Notes: generated from the sequence alone by a model not told the origin. Counted from the stretch's first letter, positions 9,910 to 21,139 are shown. The stretch: 64,000 nucleotides of DNA from Charina bottae (GCA_023362775.1 JALMGJ010000016.1:6189001-6253000); one strand, 5' to 3'. Numbers and translations are program-made.

Positions 9910-10059
9910 CATACATACATACATACACATACATACATGTACATACATATACATATATACATACACATACATACATACGTACATATATACATAGAGTACA
10001 TGTACACATACATAAAGTTCTACATACATTATAAAAATAACAATTAAAAGAACTTAAAA

Positions 10060-10480
10060 GAGTTAAAAAGAGTTAAAAAGAAGAAAGGGAAATGAAAGGG
10101 AGAGTATTAATGATTTTAAAGATGTCAAAGAAATTTAATTATTTGCTGCCTTAATCTCATAGCAGCGAAGCAAAATTTGCTAAATTATCATTAGTAGTGA
10201 TCTTATGATCTGCTATAAGATAGGATAGTAACCGTGGTCGTGTCTCCCAGGGAATTCCTTTATGAGGGGTTGAGTAAGTACATCACATAGGTTCAAACAG
10301 AAATTACAGTGCAAGAGGACATGCTGCACATCCCCTATGGCATGGGAGTCACAGGGTCAAAATCAGTGGAAGGACATTTTTTTATATTTACCATCAATGA
10401 CTGCTGAAGGGAGTATGTTGAAGGTCGTTCATTTCTTCCAAAGGTGCATCCATCTCTGCCATAACTGACCTTGCTGCTGA
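10060..10480 (-). pseudogene. LINE C-terminal remnant, cysteine motif
   Basis: Minus-strand translation gives CDSHAIGDVQHVLLHCNFCL, then PLIKEFPGRHDHGYYPIL, too short for a normal ORF call. It resembles the C-terminal EDVIHYVLHCPIYNEIRAKL of the LINE at 50.74-53.16 kb. It is an old 3' fragment of the same or a sister family. The R4 palindrome abuts it. Confidence 0.55.
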
Positions 10481-10742
10481 TCATCCTCTTTTTTTCTTTA
10501 TTTTCCACTATTTGGACTCATCATAGCATTATAATAAGCATTATAGACTTCTCCAGAGAGCTAGGTGTTTGCATAATGTGTCCAAAGTATGATAATTTGA
10601 ACCTGGTTATTTGTGCCTTGACTAAGAACTCTTGGTTGATTTGTTTGATGATCCATTTGTTTGCTTTCTTGGCTCAGTGAAATTCTTGCAGAAAGGGGTA
10701 ACTTAAGGAATGTATTTTTTGCAAATTCTTTATGTAATTACA
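10481..10742. other. Unassigned, possibly continuing LINE remnant
   Basis: No clear feature. The reading frame on the minus strand decays here. Confidence 0.4.
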
Positions 10743-10744
10743 TA

Positions 10745-11175
10745 CACGTAGTCCTCATTTACCAACCACAATTGGGACTGGCAACTCCTTTGCTAAGCAA
10801 CATGGTCATAAAGTGAAACATCATGTGAACACACCTGACATACAACGTATGTTCTGGCTGCCGGTCATTAAGCAAATCAGCCGCGGTTGTTAAGCATGAT
10901 GTCATGTGACCACAACTTATGATTTTCTGCCCGCTTCCCCAATGACTTTGCTTGTTGGAAGCCAGCTGTGAAGGTCGCAAATGGGGATCACATGACTGCA
11001 GGATGCTGTGACCTTTGTAAATGCACACCAGTTGCCAAGCACCTAAGTCGCAATCACATGACCATGGGGATGCTGCGATGGCTGTAACTTCAAGGGCTTA
11101 TCGTAAATCCTTTTTCAGCACTGTTGTAACTTTGAATGGTTGCTGAATGAGCAGTTGGTAAGCGAGGACTATCTG
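10745..11175. mobile_element. TA-flanked DNA element (431 bp, non-autonomous)
   Basis: Ends are cacgtagtcctcatttacca on the left and agcgaggactatctg on the right as inverted repeats, each flanked by TA. The body repeats phrases such as agcaacatggtcataaagtg and catcatgtgaac. It is the same family as 31788-32070 and 47556-48563. TA duplication points to a mariner/Tigger-like superfamily; no transposase is encoded. Confidence 0.75.
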
Positions 11176-11177
11176 TA

Positions 11178-12537
11178 TTGTAATGTGCATATTACATATC
11201 ATTTTTGCTGTATACATGTATGAAAGATATATTAAATACAAGTCTAAATATGTACTTAAAAAGAATGGCAAGAGATCAAAACTCACTTATGGGTCAAACA
11301 CACACAAAATTAATATGGAATAGAAACAATTTACCAACTCTTGTAGTTGGTTGCACACCCTTAAGCGTCTTGCGATTAAAAAAAAAATAGAGTTGCAAAA
11401 GAATACTCTGTTTTCTTTTCTTTGCTCAGCCAGCTGCAATATTTAGAATGAAAGTTTAAGAATGTATCTGCTTCCTTTCTGATAAAATCTTCCATACGGG
11501 ATATATAAAGACCAGGTGGTACATAGAAAAGCCTAGCTTCAGTTAGAAAACATTGTGAGAAGATGAAGTATGTGAGGAAGGATATGATTCTGAAAGATAA
11601 ACTGATATGAGTGATTCAATTCTCAACTAAGTTGCAGCTTTTTCTCCTTGATTTTCTAAGAGCACAAGGATAATCAATACAAGAAAGGAAGGAGAATTTG
11701 TAATACTTAGCTTTGGCTTTGCTTACAGAAAAGTCAACATTTATCTTTGCATAATGGAATGGCTCTGCCTTGACAATAATCTCAGTCCTTGGTGATAAAA
11801 GTTTGCCATTTCTCATATATTAAAAGGCATTTGAAAGGCATGATATAAATATTTGCTTCTTTTAGCAGAGTTGGTAATAACATCATCTACTATTCTTTAA
11901 ATGTAGTCTTTACCTTTTCCAGATATTATATTTTAAATAAAATGCTTGGCATACCTAATTTTAAATAGGGTTGGGATTTTTTTTTTACCAGACACCGTGC
12001 AACAATATTGCTAAGTGAAAGCATAACCGGCCACACAAATATCAGTTATATTATCAGTTATATTTTGCCTACCCGTTCTAACTTCTCATGATTTGGGGGG
12101 TGGCAGTTACAAAAAATGAACATCAATACAAATAAAAATTATACAAACAGCCCAAGTCCATTACTCATGCCAAAACCCTATCTATCGGAAAAGGATGGTT
12201 TCCAAACTTTTATTAAGGGTTTATGAAACCTCTCACTTACTTTTGAATGGTAATTGAACAACAAAATGAGAAACGTGAATCCAAATATGTGATGTGAAAT
12301 GTATTTGCATTATAGTAGGTGGGTGGGTGGGTGCCTTTAAGTCAGTTTTTGACTCCTGGATAAATTATTTGCATTATTACTCACAGCTTTATTTAATTGA
12401 ATACTTTGTCCAGCTAATCAGTTACTTTGGCATACAAAAACTAGTGTCTTGTAGATGTGTTGGGAGTCAGTAAAACCAGTAGTGTTACATTCAAACAAGA
12501 GAGAGAAAGCAGGCCAGATATATGATAAATAGATATG
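11178..12537. other. Unique intron sequence
   Basis: AT-rich, with no coding exon or clear repeat. A short SINE-like scrap (gcctttaagtcagtttttga) lies at 12333-12356 after a GGGT run. Confidence 0.5.
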
Positions 12538-12550
12538 TAAGGGCCTTTTA
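12538..12550. repeat. Target-site duplication (left) of SINE
   Basis: taagggcctttta, repeated exactly at 12884-12896. Confidence 0.95.
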
Positions 12551-12883
12551 GGGGCGTGGTGGCTCAGTGGGTAAGACGCCAGGCTTGTCGATCGGAAGAT
12601 CGCAAGTTCGGAGGTTCGAATCCCTAGCCCTGCGTGCGGAGTGAGCTCCCGCACTAGCTCCAGCTCTTGCCAACCTAGCAATTCGAAAGCATGCAAATGC
12701 AAGTAGATGAATAGGTACCACTTTGGTGGGAAGGTAACAGCGTTCTGCGCATGTCATGCGGCCACATGACTGTGGAAGCGTCTTCGGACAACGCTGGCTC
12801 TTCGGCTAACAAACGGAGATGAGCACCGGCCCCTAGAGTCGGACACGACTGCACAAATGTGCGGGGGGTACCTTTACCTTTTT
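12551..12883 (+). mobile_element. tRNA-derived Sauria-like SINE with BovB-like tail
   Basis: Begins ggggcgtggtggctcagtgg (A-box) with B-box ggttcgaatcc at 12613-12623, then a body, and ends in gagtcggacacgactgcac and gtacctttacctttttt. The tail phrase gagtcggacacgact matches the BovB 3' end at 120-160 on the minus strand. A 13-bp perfect target duplication flanks it, so it is an intact insertion. Confidence 0.9.
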
Positions 12884-12896
12884 TAAGGGCCTTTTA

Positions 12897-13860
12897 GTGA
12901 AATTTGGCTATGCATGCTAAAACTTACTTTCAGATGTTGAGATATAGCCTGACCAGAAACCTGAACACTGGCTTTGAATTTTGCTTTATCTGAATATTTG
13001 TACCTGCTGTAATTCAGAGAAATCATTTTAAGACTCCCATCACAAATCTAGGGACACCATCAACCAATAATTCAAGAAGGATCCTTGTGAATAACAGTCA
13101 GCATGTAGTCTTTTGAGGAAAAGTCAAGGTTTTAAATTGTCTTTGAATTGTCTTAAAAGGCTCTTAAGGAAGTAAAAGCATAATGGAAATAATTGATTAG
13201 CAACTGACAATTAGAAAGCACAGGATATCTGTAAATGCTTTCCTTTGAAAACCAAGATACACAAGCAGCATGACCCTCAAAGATTTTTGATGGAAATTAT
13301 TCTAGAAAATATATTCATTTTTTGCTGAGGAAGGAACAAAAACAGATCTGACACAAGATTTGGACAACAAAACTGTATAAAAATAAAATAAATGAATAAT
13401 AATAAACCACATGTTTTCTCTGCAACATGGGGAAAATAGGTAAGTAAAAATAAAGACAATGTTAGTCAAAAACTAGCATCTCTTATTCTGAAAAATAGGA
13501 TGATAGTGGAAAATTCCTCGGAACTATCACTTCAGTACTGTGAAGAATAGATTGTCCCAGGATATAATTATAGGGAATTCTTTTTCATGAAAGAAAGCAG
13601 AGTCGAATGAGTTCCGAGTATTAGGTCAGTGATAGTGATGTAAATAATATTTCCTGAAGCCATTAATATTTAAGATATAAGGGGTTGCATTATCTGAGAA
13701 CAGTGCATTGGTTCTTGTAATTGTTTGTCATACAAATTCCTCTTGCTCTGTAAAGTGAGCTAAGCATCCTAAAATGGTTACCATTGATGGTTTTCACATA
13801 GACTTGTCAATCATTTTTTAAAGGGCAATATGGAATGGTTTTGATCCTTGATAAAGTTAT
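12897..13860. other. Unique intron sequence
   Basis: No exon, RNA gene or clear repeat is visible. Confidence 0.5.

Positions 13861-13903
<43 letters not shown>
13861..13903. repeat. (ATG)n microsatellite
   Basis: Fourteen uninterrupted trinucleotide units. Confidence 0.95.
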
Positions 13904-13904
<1 letters not shown>

Positions 13905-13924
13905 AGATAAACTCAAGATGGCAA

Positions 13925-14125
13925 AGATTTATTTATTTTTATTTTTATTTATTTGTTAGACTTCTCGACTGCCCAACTCATACAGGACAACTCATACCAA
14001 ATACTCCTTCCTCCTCCTATTTTCCTCACAACAACAACCCTGTGAGGTGAGCTGGGCTGAGAGTGAGTGAGTGGCTCAAAGTCACCCAGACGGCTTTCTT
14101 GCTTAAGGGAGGCCTAGAACTCACA
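13925..14125 (-). mobile_element. MIR-like/CORE SINE fragment
   Basis: ccctgtgaggtgagctgggc and caaagtcacccagacggctt are the reverse complement of the common reptile tRNA SINE body. A (TTTA)n tail precedes it. The tRNA head is missing. Related copies are at 29030-29255, 41876-42100 and 59095-59290. Confidence 0.7.
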
Positions 14126-14129
14126 GAAG

Positions 14130-16170
14130 GGAAAGCATGAATCTAATGAATAAATAAATAAATTAGTGATTTATTAAGGAAGCTGTCCTTCTTTACTAGA
14201 ATATCCCAACACTGTTCTGACCATCATGCATCAAACTGGGTACTCCCTTAATTCTTGTATCTTGAACACCTATCTCAACCTTGAGGCCCATTTATTTCAA
14301 GGTTTTCTGGAATGGTCAGAACAAACATTGAGGCCCTTCCAGCAAAGCTTAGTCCCAGAGTGATTGTTTTGAGCTCAAAATAAGGTGTTTGTGGCTTGAA
14401 ACATTTTGAAGTTGAAAAGCTTTCCTACCTCTAGAAAGAGGGTTAATGTTAAGTGATAAAGAACATGACTGTGCAGTAGATCACAAGTTATTTTTTCAGC
14501 ATCTGCAGTTAAAAGTTAGGCAGTTATCTTAATCTTAATCTGGGGGGTAGGGGGGGCCAGGCTGACTAGCAGAAAGGAAAGCACAAACCTGTGGCAAATA
14601 ATATTATAATACATCTAACAAATTCTCATTCAGAGCTCACATATAATGCCTATCTGTATTTATTAAATAGCCAATGGGACAGTAAAATCATACAGATGTA
14701 ATCTCAAAACTTTACTCATTTTTCTGATCGTTGGGGTTAGATACTCTTGGAGGTATCAAGCTATGCATACCGTGTGTGTGCATAGCAAAATGGAGTTTAA
14801 AACAAAGACTTGTTTTAGTCCCTTTGAAAGGCTCCTGTAAGGCAGAAAGCCCCTTGTAAATATCAAAAGGTACTACATCACAGTAATCTTTTGTTAAAGC
14901 CTGGTAATGTTACAAAAGCCATTTGAATCTGAGATGAACTATTTTTAGAGGCAAGCTTTCATTATCTTTCATACTCTTGACTATCTTTTACACCTTTCTG
15001 ACAACCTTAGAAAAGCAAATTCTTGGAAAATGGTAGAATAAACTCTTTACCTAGTGGTATGTTGAATAAACAATCACAAGGTTTTATTTAAAAAAAGACT
15101 TTGCCATCAGTAAGAGGATAACTCTGGCCTGTATCTTCTTCTACCTCCTGCTGTCTTGAACAGCATCAGTTACATTTTGCTTCGTATGTGTGGCCACAGG
15201 TGTCGAAGATGTTCATATTTGAAAACACACTCTAAACAGGTCTTACTAAATTGGCGCTCTAGCCCAATATCATATTGTAAACAGTAGTGAACTATCTTCA
15301 GCAGTAGTTTTGACTGATGTATAGATTTAGGACTTTCTCTAGCTAACTATGGCTGATCTGAAGAAAAAAATCTGAAGTCAGATCTGCGGAATGAATGAAT
15401 GAGAGGGTATCACGAAATCCAGAGCTGTAGACCTGGTGGGGAATTTGGAAAAGGATCTCAGAAGAAAGCTATATGGAATTACCTAAGTACTGTTCTATGA
15501 GAATTATGTGATATTGCTATGTATTCATTGTGAGTCTCCCTTGACGCAAGGGAGCCTTTATCTTTCACCAAACCGTTCAAATAATTTTAAGGGAAGCAAT
15601 TATTTGCACAAGAAATAATAAAAATTCACAGGCTATCAAATTTTGCAGATTTTTAAAAACAAAATTGCTTTACTATTTATTTTTAAACTATATGTTCCTA
15701 ATTGTTGCCTAAGATTGAGATAGGGAAAGGATGGAAGAGAAAGACTCACTGTGTTCCCTACAACTATCATTATCTGTCACTGTTTTATTGGTATTATTGA
15801 AGCAGCCACCAAAGTGCTAGGTAAGATTTAAGGGCAGATGATTCTGACTATTTTATTTTTGCCAAAGTTCTCGTCTTACTAACTGAAAGTTCTACAATTC
15901 AACTGTTTACAAATCTGGCAAAAATCTTTGCATAAATATACATTTTAAAGTTTTTTCATGTGAGGATTTCCAAATAAATATAATTTGTAAGCATTTTTGT
16001 AGAAAACTATATTTTTGTGATTACTTTTATAGAATATATTTATTTCCGTTAATGAATATTTTTGGTGTGTAAAAACTTAGTCTGGAAACCATATCATAAT
16101 ATTGTGAAAATATAGATGTTGATGTACGTATGTATTCTGTATTCTCCAGTAAATTCAGCACATCTCAATT
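14130..16170. other. Unique intron sequence
   Basis: About 2 kb with no exon, RNA gene or repeat recognised. Confidence 0.5.
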
Positions 16171-16176
16171 CAATAT

Positions 16177-16613
16177 TGAGCGCGCGGATGGAGCGGCCTG
16201 CCTCTCTCCTAGGCACCAGTGATCCAAGTACTATGCAGTAAATAGACTCCAAACAGAAGTTATATCAAATATCCTATTTACTTTATATACATACGTATTT
16301 ACAGATCACTTCCACAGGTAACAAATGATACACCATCAATGATACAGCATTCACGAGGTAAAATGGGAATAATGGGAAATGAGAATGTCTCTGCATATAT
16401 AGTGAACCTGACCAATCACATTATAGGTCACTCTCGTTATTCAGCACACCCAACCTAACTCTAAGCACCTGTTGTATGAGTCACACACTGACACATCATT
16501 CCTACAACAATGGCTGCTAATTGGGTGACTGTGCAGAATATTTCACCTCTCACCTAGAAATCAAGCCTCTCTGTATAATTCATATCTAACAGTAAATTTA
16601 TCAAACCCCAACA
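16177..16613 (-). repeat. 3' LTR of the copia element
   Basis: On the minus strand it starts TGTTGGGGTTTG. It shares long blocks with 20699-21139, such as caatggctgctaattgggtg and gaccaatcacattatagg. The outer end (tgagcgcgcgg on the plus strand) aligns only roughly with the other LTR, so the boundary is uncertain by several bases. Confidence 0.85.
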
Positions 16614-16641
16614 CCCCTTCAATTTACAATAGATATTACAT

Positions 16642-17055
16642 TCAATTGTACAGAATAGAAGACATACACATTTGAGATATACACATCCTATGTCTATCTA
16701 AGCTTAGAGGCTTTGTCATCACATCTGCTACATTACACTCAGATGAACAATATTGCAAATCTATCAGAGACTCTTTAACAGCATTCCTTACATTATGATA
16801 CTTGATATCAACATGCTTGCTTCTTGCTCTGACCTTATCACTCTTTGCAATCTGTATACATGCCTCACTATCATCGTATACACATATAGGACCCTCAATT
16901 GTTATATTTACATCCATTAACAATTGCCTATACCAAATTAATTCTGAACACAAATCAGATAATGCTGCATACTCCGCCTCTGCCGTTGACACGGCAACTG
17001 AACTTTGTTTACAAGACCTCCACCCAATTAAAGTGTTACCAAACATTATTATCAA
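16642..17055 (-). pseudogene. Copia RNase H C-terminal half, after a frame shift
   Basis: 137 residues that continue the RNase H of pol in another frame: LIGWRSCKQSSVAVSTAEAE near residues 10-29 with the conserved glutamates, CVYDDSEACIQIAKSD near 58-73, and SKHVDIKYHNVRNAV with the late histidine and aspartate. It ends just before the 3' LTR. An intact copy would read straight on from the larger frame, so a small indel near 17040-17055 breaks the protein. Confidence 0.88.
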
Positions 17056-19606
17056 CCGTCATTGATTTTCTATCATGTACATCGTTACCCCAATCACTAT
17101 CAACATAGCATTTCAATTCCAATGGCTTACATGGTTTTATCAATAAACATTTATCAATAGTCCCCTTCAGATACCTAAACACACATTTGATACCTTGCCA
17201 ATACCTCTGAGTAGGTTTGGTTACATATCTACTCAGAACATTTACTGCGTTCCTGATATCAGGATGCGACCATTGTGCTATATACAATAAACTTCCAATT
17301 ATTGAATGATAGTGATCTTGATCACATGAAGTTTGGTCATCATCTCCAGTCTCTGTTTTAACAAAATCTGTTGTCATCGGGGTTGGAACTTCCTTGCACT
17401 GCTCCATATTGTTCTCCCTTAGCAGTGCTTCAATTTTCTTTCGCTGCTCTAGAACATAACCCCCATCAACCTTCTGAATACCTATGCCTAGGTAATTCTT
17501 AATTTCTCCCAGATCTTTGACATCAAAGTGTTGTTTCAGATTTTCAGTAAATTCAATTACCCTGCTTTGATCTTTCGCTATAAGACACAAATCGTCTACA
17601 AAAATCAAAAGCAAAATCTGTTCATCATTTTCACATTGCTTTACATACAGACATGGGTCAGCTATACTACACTTGAATCCCATTCTTTGTAATTCCTTAT
17701 CTAAAGTTAGATTCCAGCAACGTGCCGACTGCTTGAGTCCATACAATGGTTTCTGCAACTTGTATACCCTTCCTGCAATCTTTGATTCATAACCTGGGGC
17801 TTCAATCATATAGATCTCTTCATTCAAATCAGCATGCAAATATGCTATTGTGATATCATAATGTTGTACTACACAATTCCCAGCTGCTGCCATTGCTAAG
17901 GCAAACCTAAATGTCTCCCCTCTTAGTGTTGGTGCAAAAACTTCATCATAAGTCTGATTCTTTATCTGGGAAAATCCTTGTGCTACCAACCTAGCCTTAT
18001 ACTGAATATCACCATTCACTAAGGTTTTCTTTTTATACACCCATCTACAACCTACTGCTCTATGCCCCTCAGGCAGCCTAGTAGATTTGAAAACCTTATG
18101 AGAATTAATGGCTTTCATTTCCACATCCATTGCAGCTTTCCATCTACTCTGCTCGTGTTGTGGCAACTCCAATACGTCCTTGTAACTACGAGGTTCATAA
18201 TCAATGAAACACACTTTTACATCACCTGGTGAATAACGTTGAGGTGGTATGCCCTTGTTAACTCTCTCAGATCTGTGCAATACTGTAGCCTCCTGCATCA
18301 CTGCCACACTAGGAGTTAATTCCTCTTCCTTCTTAATCAAATCATTGGATCCTTGCCACTTTGATAGCTCGACCTGTCCCTGACCAGGAAGAAAAACCTC
18401 ACTCCCTCCGTGTAACTTCAGCCAATTGCTGTGCTCACTAAAACTTGCTGATCTGGAAATAACAAGTCTTCTGCCATACGTGAACCTATATCCCTTGGTT
18501 CCTGGCTCATACCCCACAAACGTCATCTTCTGTGCTTTTGCCTGCCCTTTCCTACGTTTCTCCTTATGCACGTGAACATAGGCAGTGCACCCAAACACCT
18601 TCAAATGAGCTAATGATGGCTTCTTGCCATACAAAATATAATATGGTGTTTGATTTACAGACACACTCCATAACCTGTTAACTAAATAATTAGCAGTCAG
18701 TATAGCTTCTCCCCAGTATCCTGTAGATAACCCTGAGTCAGCTAATAATGAATCCTTTACTGTCTGTAATGCTAAATTCCTTCGTTCTGCTACGCCATTC
18801 TCAGCTGAACTATGCGGATTGGTTCTCCTGTGCGCAATGCCCCTCCTACTGAGCCATTGCTGAAAACTGCCACTCATAAACTCAGTTCCCCGGTCAGTTT
18901 GCAAACTACACACCTTTGTGCTATATCTACGTTCCACAGACTGCACCCAATTTCTGAACTTATCAAATGTTTGTCTTTTAGCTTTCAATAGGTAACAGAA
19001 CCCAAATCTGGTGAAATCATCCACAATGACTAAAACATATTTAGCACCACCTATTGTGGCTGGTAATGGGCCAATTAGGTCAGCGTGAACTAATTCAAAA
19101 CATTTATGTGACTTTCTGTCACTAAATTTGCTTACAGGATACTCCTTTGACTTTGCAACCTTACATGCTGTGCAATCCAGATAAGCTTGGCACGGTTTCA
19201 AATCCATTCCAGAACTTGCTTCAGACATCTTTTCAACCACTTTGAAACTTGGATGCCCCAACCTTCTATGCCACAAATGTTCACATGAATCATGGGTTGG
19301 TTTGTTGATCATGGCTATATCATGGGTTAATTCTGTCCTGGGTTTCACCATTACATATAAACTGTTCTGTAATACACCCTTACCACAGACATGATTATCC
19401 TTCATAACAATGCATTCACCCTTACCAAACTTTACATCATATCCCTGTTTATCCAACTGAGAAACACTTATGATGTTATACTCTAAGTCTGGTACACATA
19501 GCATAGTTAATTCAGTATTTAAACTTGGTACATACACAAACCCTTTGCCAGTAACAGATGCAACACTTCCATTTGCAAGGCTAACATGATCCCGTTCAGC
19601 CTGCAT
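17036..19606 (-). pseudogene. Copia pol: protease end, integrase, RT, RNase H start
   Basis: 856 codons open. The start completes the protease. Next comes the GAG-pre-integrase/zinc-binding region (HLWHRRLGHP near 110-119 and CTACKVAK near 145-152). The integrase core has D176, D238 (TDRG) and E274 (VAERR), an exact D-D(35)E spacing. The RT follows, with GCRWVYKKKTLVNGDIQYKA, YGLKQSARCW and the catalytic IFVDDL. It ends in RNase H with CYVDSDWGNDVHDRKS before a frame shift. The product would integrate and copy the element. Key catalytic residues are all present, but it lacks its own gag start and RNase H end in frame. Confidence 0.93.
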
Positions 19607-20682
19607 AAATCTTTTAAAATCTGCCTATCATTGGCAATGTTTTGGCTTGCTCCGCTGTCAAGAAGCCATGGCTCCTTTAAATTCCGTCCTGTAGAATTAA
19701 TCACCAACAGCTGGACAGCACTTCGTTGCTTGGAAATCCTCGGCTTGACTTTTGGTTTCCTTTTATCACAGTCTTTCTGCAAATGCTTATCAGACTGACA
19801 GCGAAAACAGCGTTTCACAGATAAAATATTATCAGTGTTAGAATAACATTCCTTAACAGACATACTGCTTTGCTTTGGCTTAATTACGTTATAACTTTTT
19901 CTCCTTTGTGCCTCCTCCAGAAGTCTCCCAGTTAAATAATTTATGGTCAAATCCCTCTCAGATAAAGACCCGAAACTGGTAGCTAAATTATCCCATGTTT
20001 CATTAAGAGAACTGAGAATTACATAAACTTTATGCGCTTCTGAGAATTGCATATCCCTCTGTGCTAATTCAAGGAACAAACCAGTCATATAATGCAAATG
20101 TTCAAGAATACTTTCATTTTCATGTAATCTAGCATGATAAAGCTTTCTTGTCAACATAACTTTGCATAACGGTGTGCTTCTAAGATAAACAGTTCTTAAA
20201 GCTTCCCAACACCCACTGGCTAACTGGAGATCTCTAACGTAACATAATTGGCTGTCCTCCAAACATAAAATTATGCTTGCCAATGCTTTCTCGTTCTGTA
20301 GATTAGCTTCCTCGTCGTCCAAATCGTGTGGTGGGTCAAGTACAATCTTCCAAACACCTTCCCGGCGAAGAAACATTTCCATCTTATACGCCCATGACAA
20401 GTAATTGGAGTCATTCAGCCTTTCCAGAGGAAAACCACCTCCAACTGTAGGCTGCATTTTCACTGTTCTCATCCTCCTTAGCCCCTCCCGGGCAGACACC
20501 GATGAATAAATAGCACAGACTTTATCAGAACGTCCTTCAGCTGCAAACAGGCCTAGAAAAAATACACAGCCAGGCACGGAACCTGCAAAAGCTCCAAACT
20601 CACCCCAAATATCCAAACGACTCCTGGATAGGCTTCCAAAGTCCTCACAGCCGTGCCAGCATACCAGCTGCACACGTTCCAC
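19519..20682 (-). CDS. Copia gag with zinc knuckle and protease start
   Basis: 387 codons. The likely start is the methionine at residue 71 or 76 (near 20472 or 20457), since the upstream part overlaps the leader. A UBN2-type gag domain follows: FPLERLNDSNYLSWAYKMEM near 84-103 and CWEALRTVYL near 158-167, then a CCHC knuckle CFRCQSDKHLQKDC near 290-303. After it comes the aspartic protease signature PWLLDSGAS near 337-345. The frame then leaves the pol frame near 19520-19606. Gag forms the particle and binds RNA. The frame change could be a copy defect or, less likely, a programmed shift. Confidence 0.9.
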   Translation of the reverse strand: MERVQLVCWHGCEDFGSLSRSRLDIWGEFGAFAGSVPGCVFFLGLFAAEGRSDKVCAIYSSVSAREGLRRMRTVKMQPTVGGGFPLERLNDSNYLSWAYKMEMFLRREGVWKIVLDPPHDLDDEEANLQNEKALASIILCLEDSQLCYVRDLQLASGCWEALRTVYLRSTPLCKVMLTRKLYHARLHENESILEHLHYMTGLFLELAQRDMQFSEAHKVYVILSSLNETWDNLATSFGSLSERDLTINYLTGRLLEEAQRRKSYNVIKPKQSSMSVKECYSNTDNILSVKRCFRCQSDKHLQKDCDKRKPKVKPRISKQRSAVQLLVINSTGRNLKEPWLLDSGASQNIANDRQILKDLCRLNGIMLALQMEVLHLLLAKGLCMYQV

Positions 20683-20693
20683 TGCTGGGCCCA
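20683..20693 (-). other. Copia primer-binding site, initiator tRNA-Met type
   Basis: Minus-strand TGGGCCCAGCA lies 5 bp inside the 5' LTR and is the exact complement of UGCUGGGCCCA in the anticodon arm of vertebrate initiator tRNA-Met. Drosophila copia primes from an internal tRNA-Met fragment of this kind, so this is the expected site. The match was judged from memory of the tRNA. Confidence 0.65.
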
Positions 20694-20698
20694 GAGCC

Positions 20699-21139
20699 TG
20701 TCAGAGTGCGTGCGGTGGAGCAGCCTGCTCTATTTTCCAAGACACCAGTGATTCACGTTCTATACAGTAAATAGACACTAAAGCAGAGATTAGATAAAAT
20801 ATCCTATTTACTATATATACATACATATTACAGAATACATCCACACGGGTAACAAATGATACAGCGATGAGTAGTTACAGCAAACGAGAAGAAAGAACAC
20901 CAGACTTCTCTGTATATATACATAAACTGACCAATCACATTATAGGCCACTCTCATCATCTGCCACACCCAACTAAACTATTAGCACCTGTAGTATGAGT
21001 CATACACTGCCACATCATCCCTACAACAATGGCTGCTAATTGGGTGACTTGCAGAATAATTCCCCTCTCACCTAGATATCAAGCCTCTCCAGTATAATTT
21101 ATCTAACTGTAAATTCCTGGGTATATACAAACCCCAACA
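20699..21139 (-). repeat. 5' LTR of the copia element
   Basis: About 441 bp, aligned to 16177-16613 by conserved blocks, with many substitutions and small indels by eye. It starts TGTTGGGGTTTG on the minus strand. Confidence 0.87.

Larger units (their letters stand above)
8618..10058. mobile_element. Palindrome of the R4 5' region with tRNA-like head
   Basis: Two arms of about 700 bp (8618-9317 and 9359-10058) are inverted copies around a 41-bp spacer. From the outside in, each arm has attctacatacattataa-like sequence, a (TGTA)n run, a tRNA-like block, about 190 bp of leader, and then the coding start of an R4-type ORF (plus strand 9027-9437, minus strand 9239-9649). The two translations differ at very few positions. 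The 8565-8608 flank repeats the spacer motif cttttgcctcatatcagctg, so a further partial unit sits outside the left arm. No transposase is seen; the mechanism of inversion is unknown. Confidence 0.85.
16177..21139 (-). mobile_element. Ty1/copia LTR retrotransposon, nearly complete
   Basis: Minus-strand element of about 5 kb: 5' LTR (20699-21139), primer-binding site, gag with protease start, pol (integrase then RT then RNase H, the copia order), a purine-rich tract (aattgaagggg at 16614-16624) and 3' LTR (16177-16613). The coding region has only two visible frame breaks (near 19.55 and 17.04 kb). Copia elements are thinly spread in vertebrates, including squamates. The LTRs differ a lot although the ORF is well kept. 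No matching 5-bp target duplication was found. Confidence 0.93.

Noticed and set aside
8618..10058. Dismissing the palindrome as an assembly artefact
   Set aside because: The arms carry at least one residue difference and a second locus has the same order with unequal arms, so a biological origin is preferred, though spanning reads would settle it.
12551..12625. A true tRNA gene at the start of the SINE
   Set aside because: The block is followed by SINE body and tail and is flanked by a 13-bp target duplication.
13861..13903. CRISPR-like or regulatory array at the ATG repeats
   Set aside because: It is a plain trinucleotide microsatellite.
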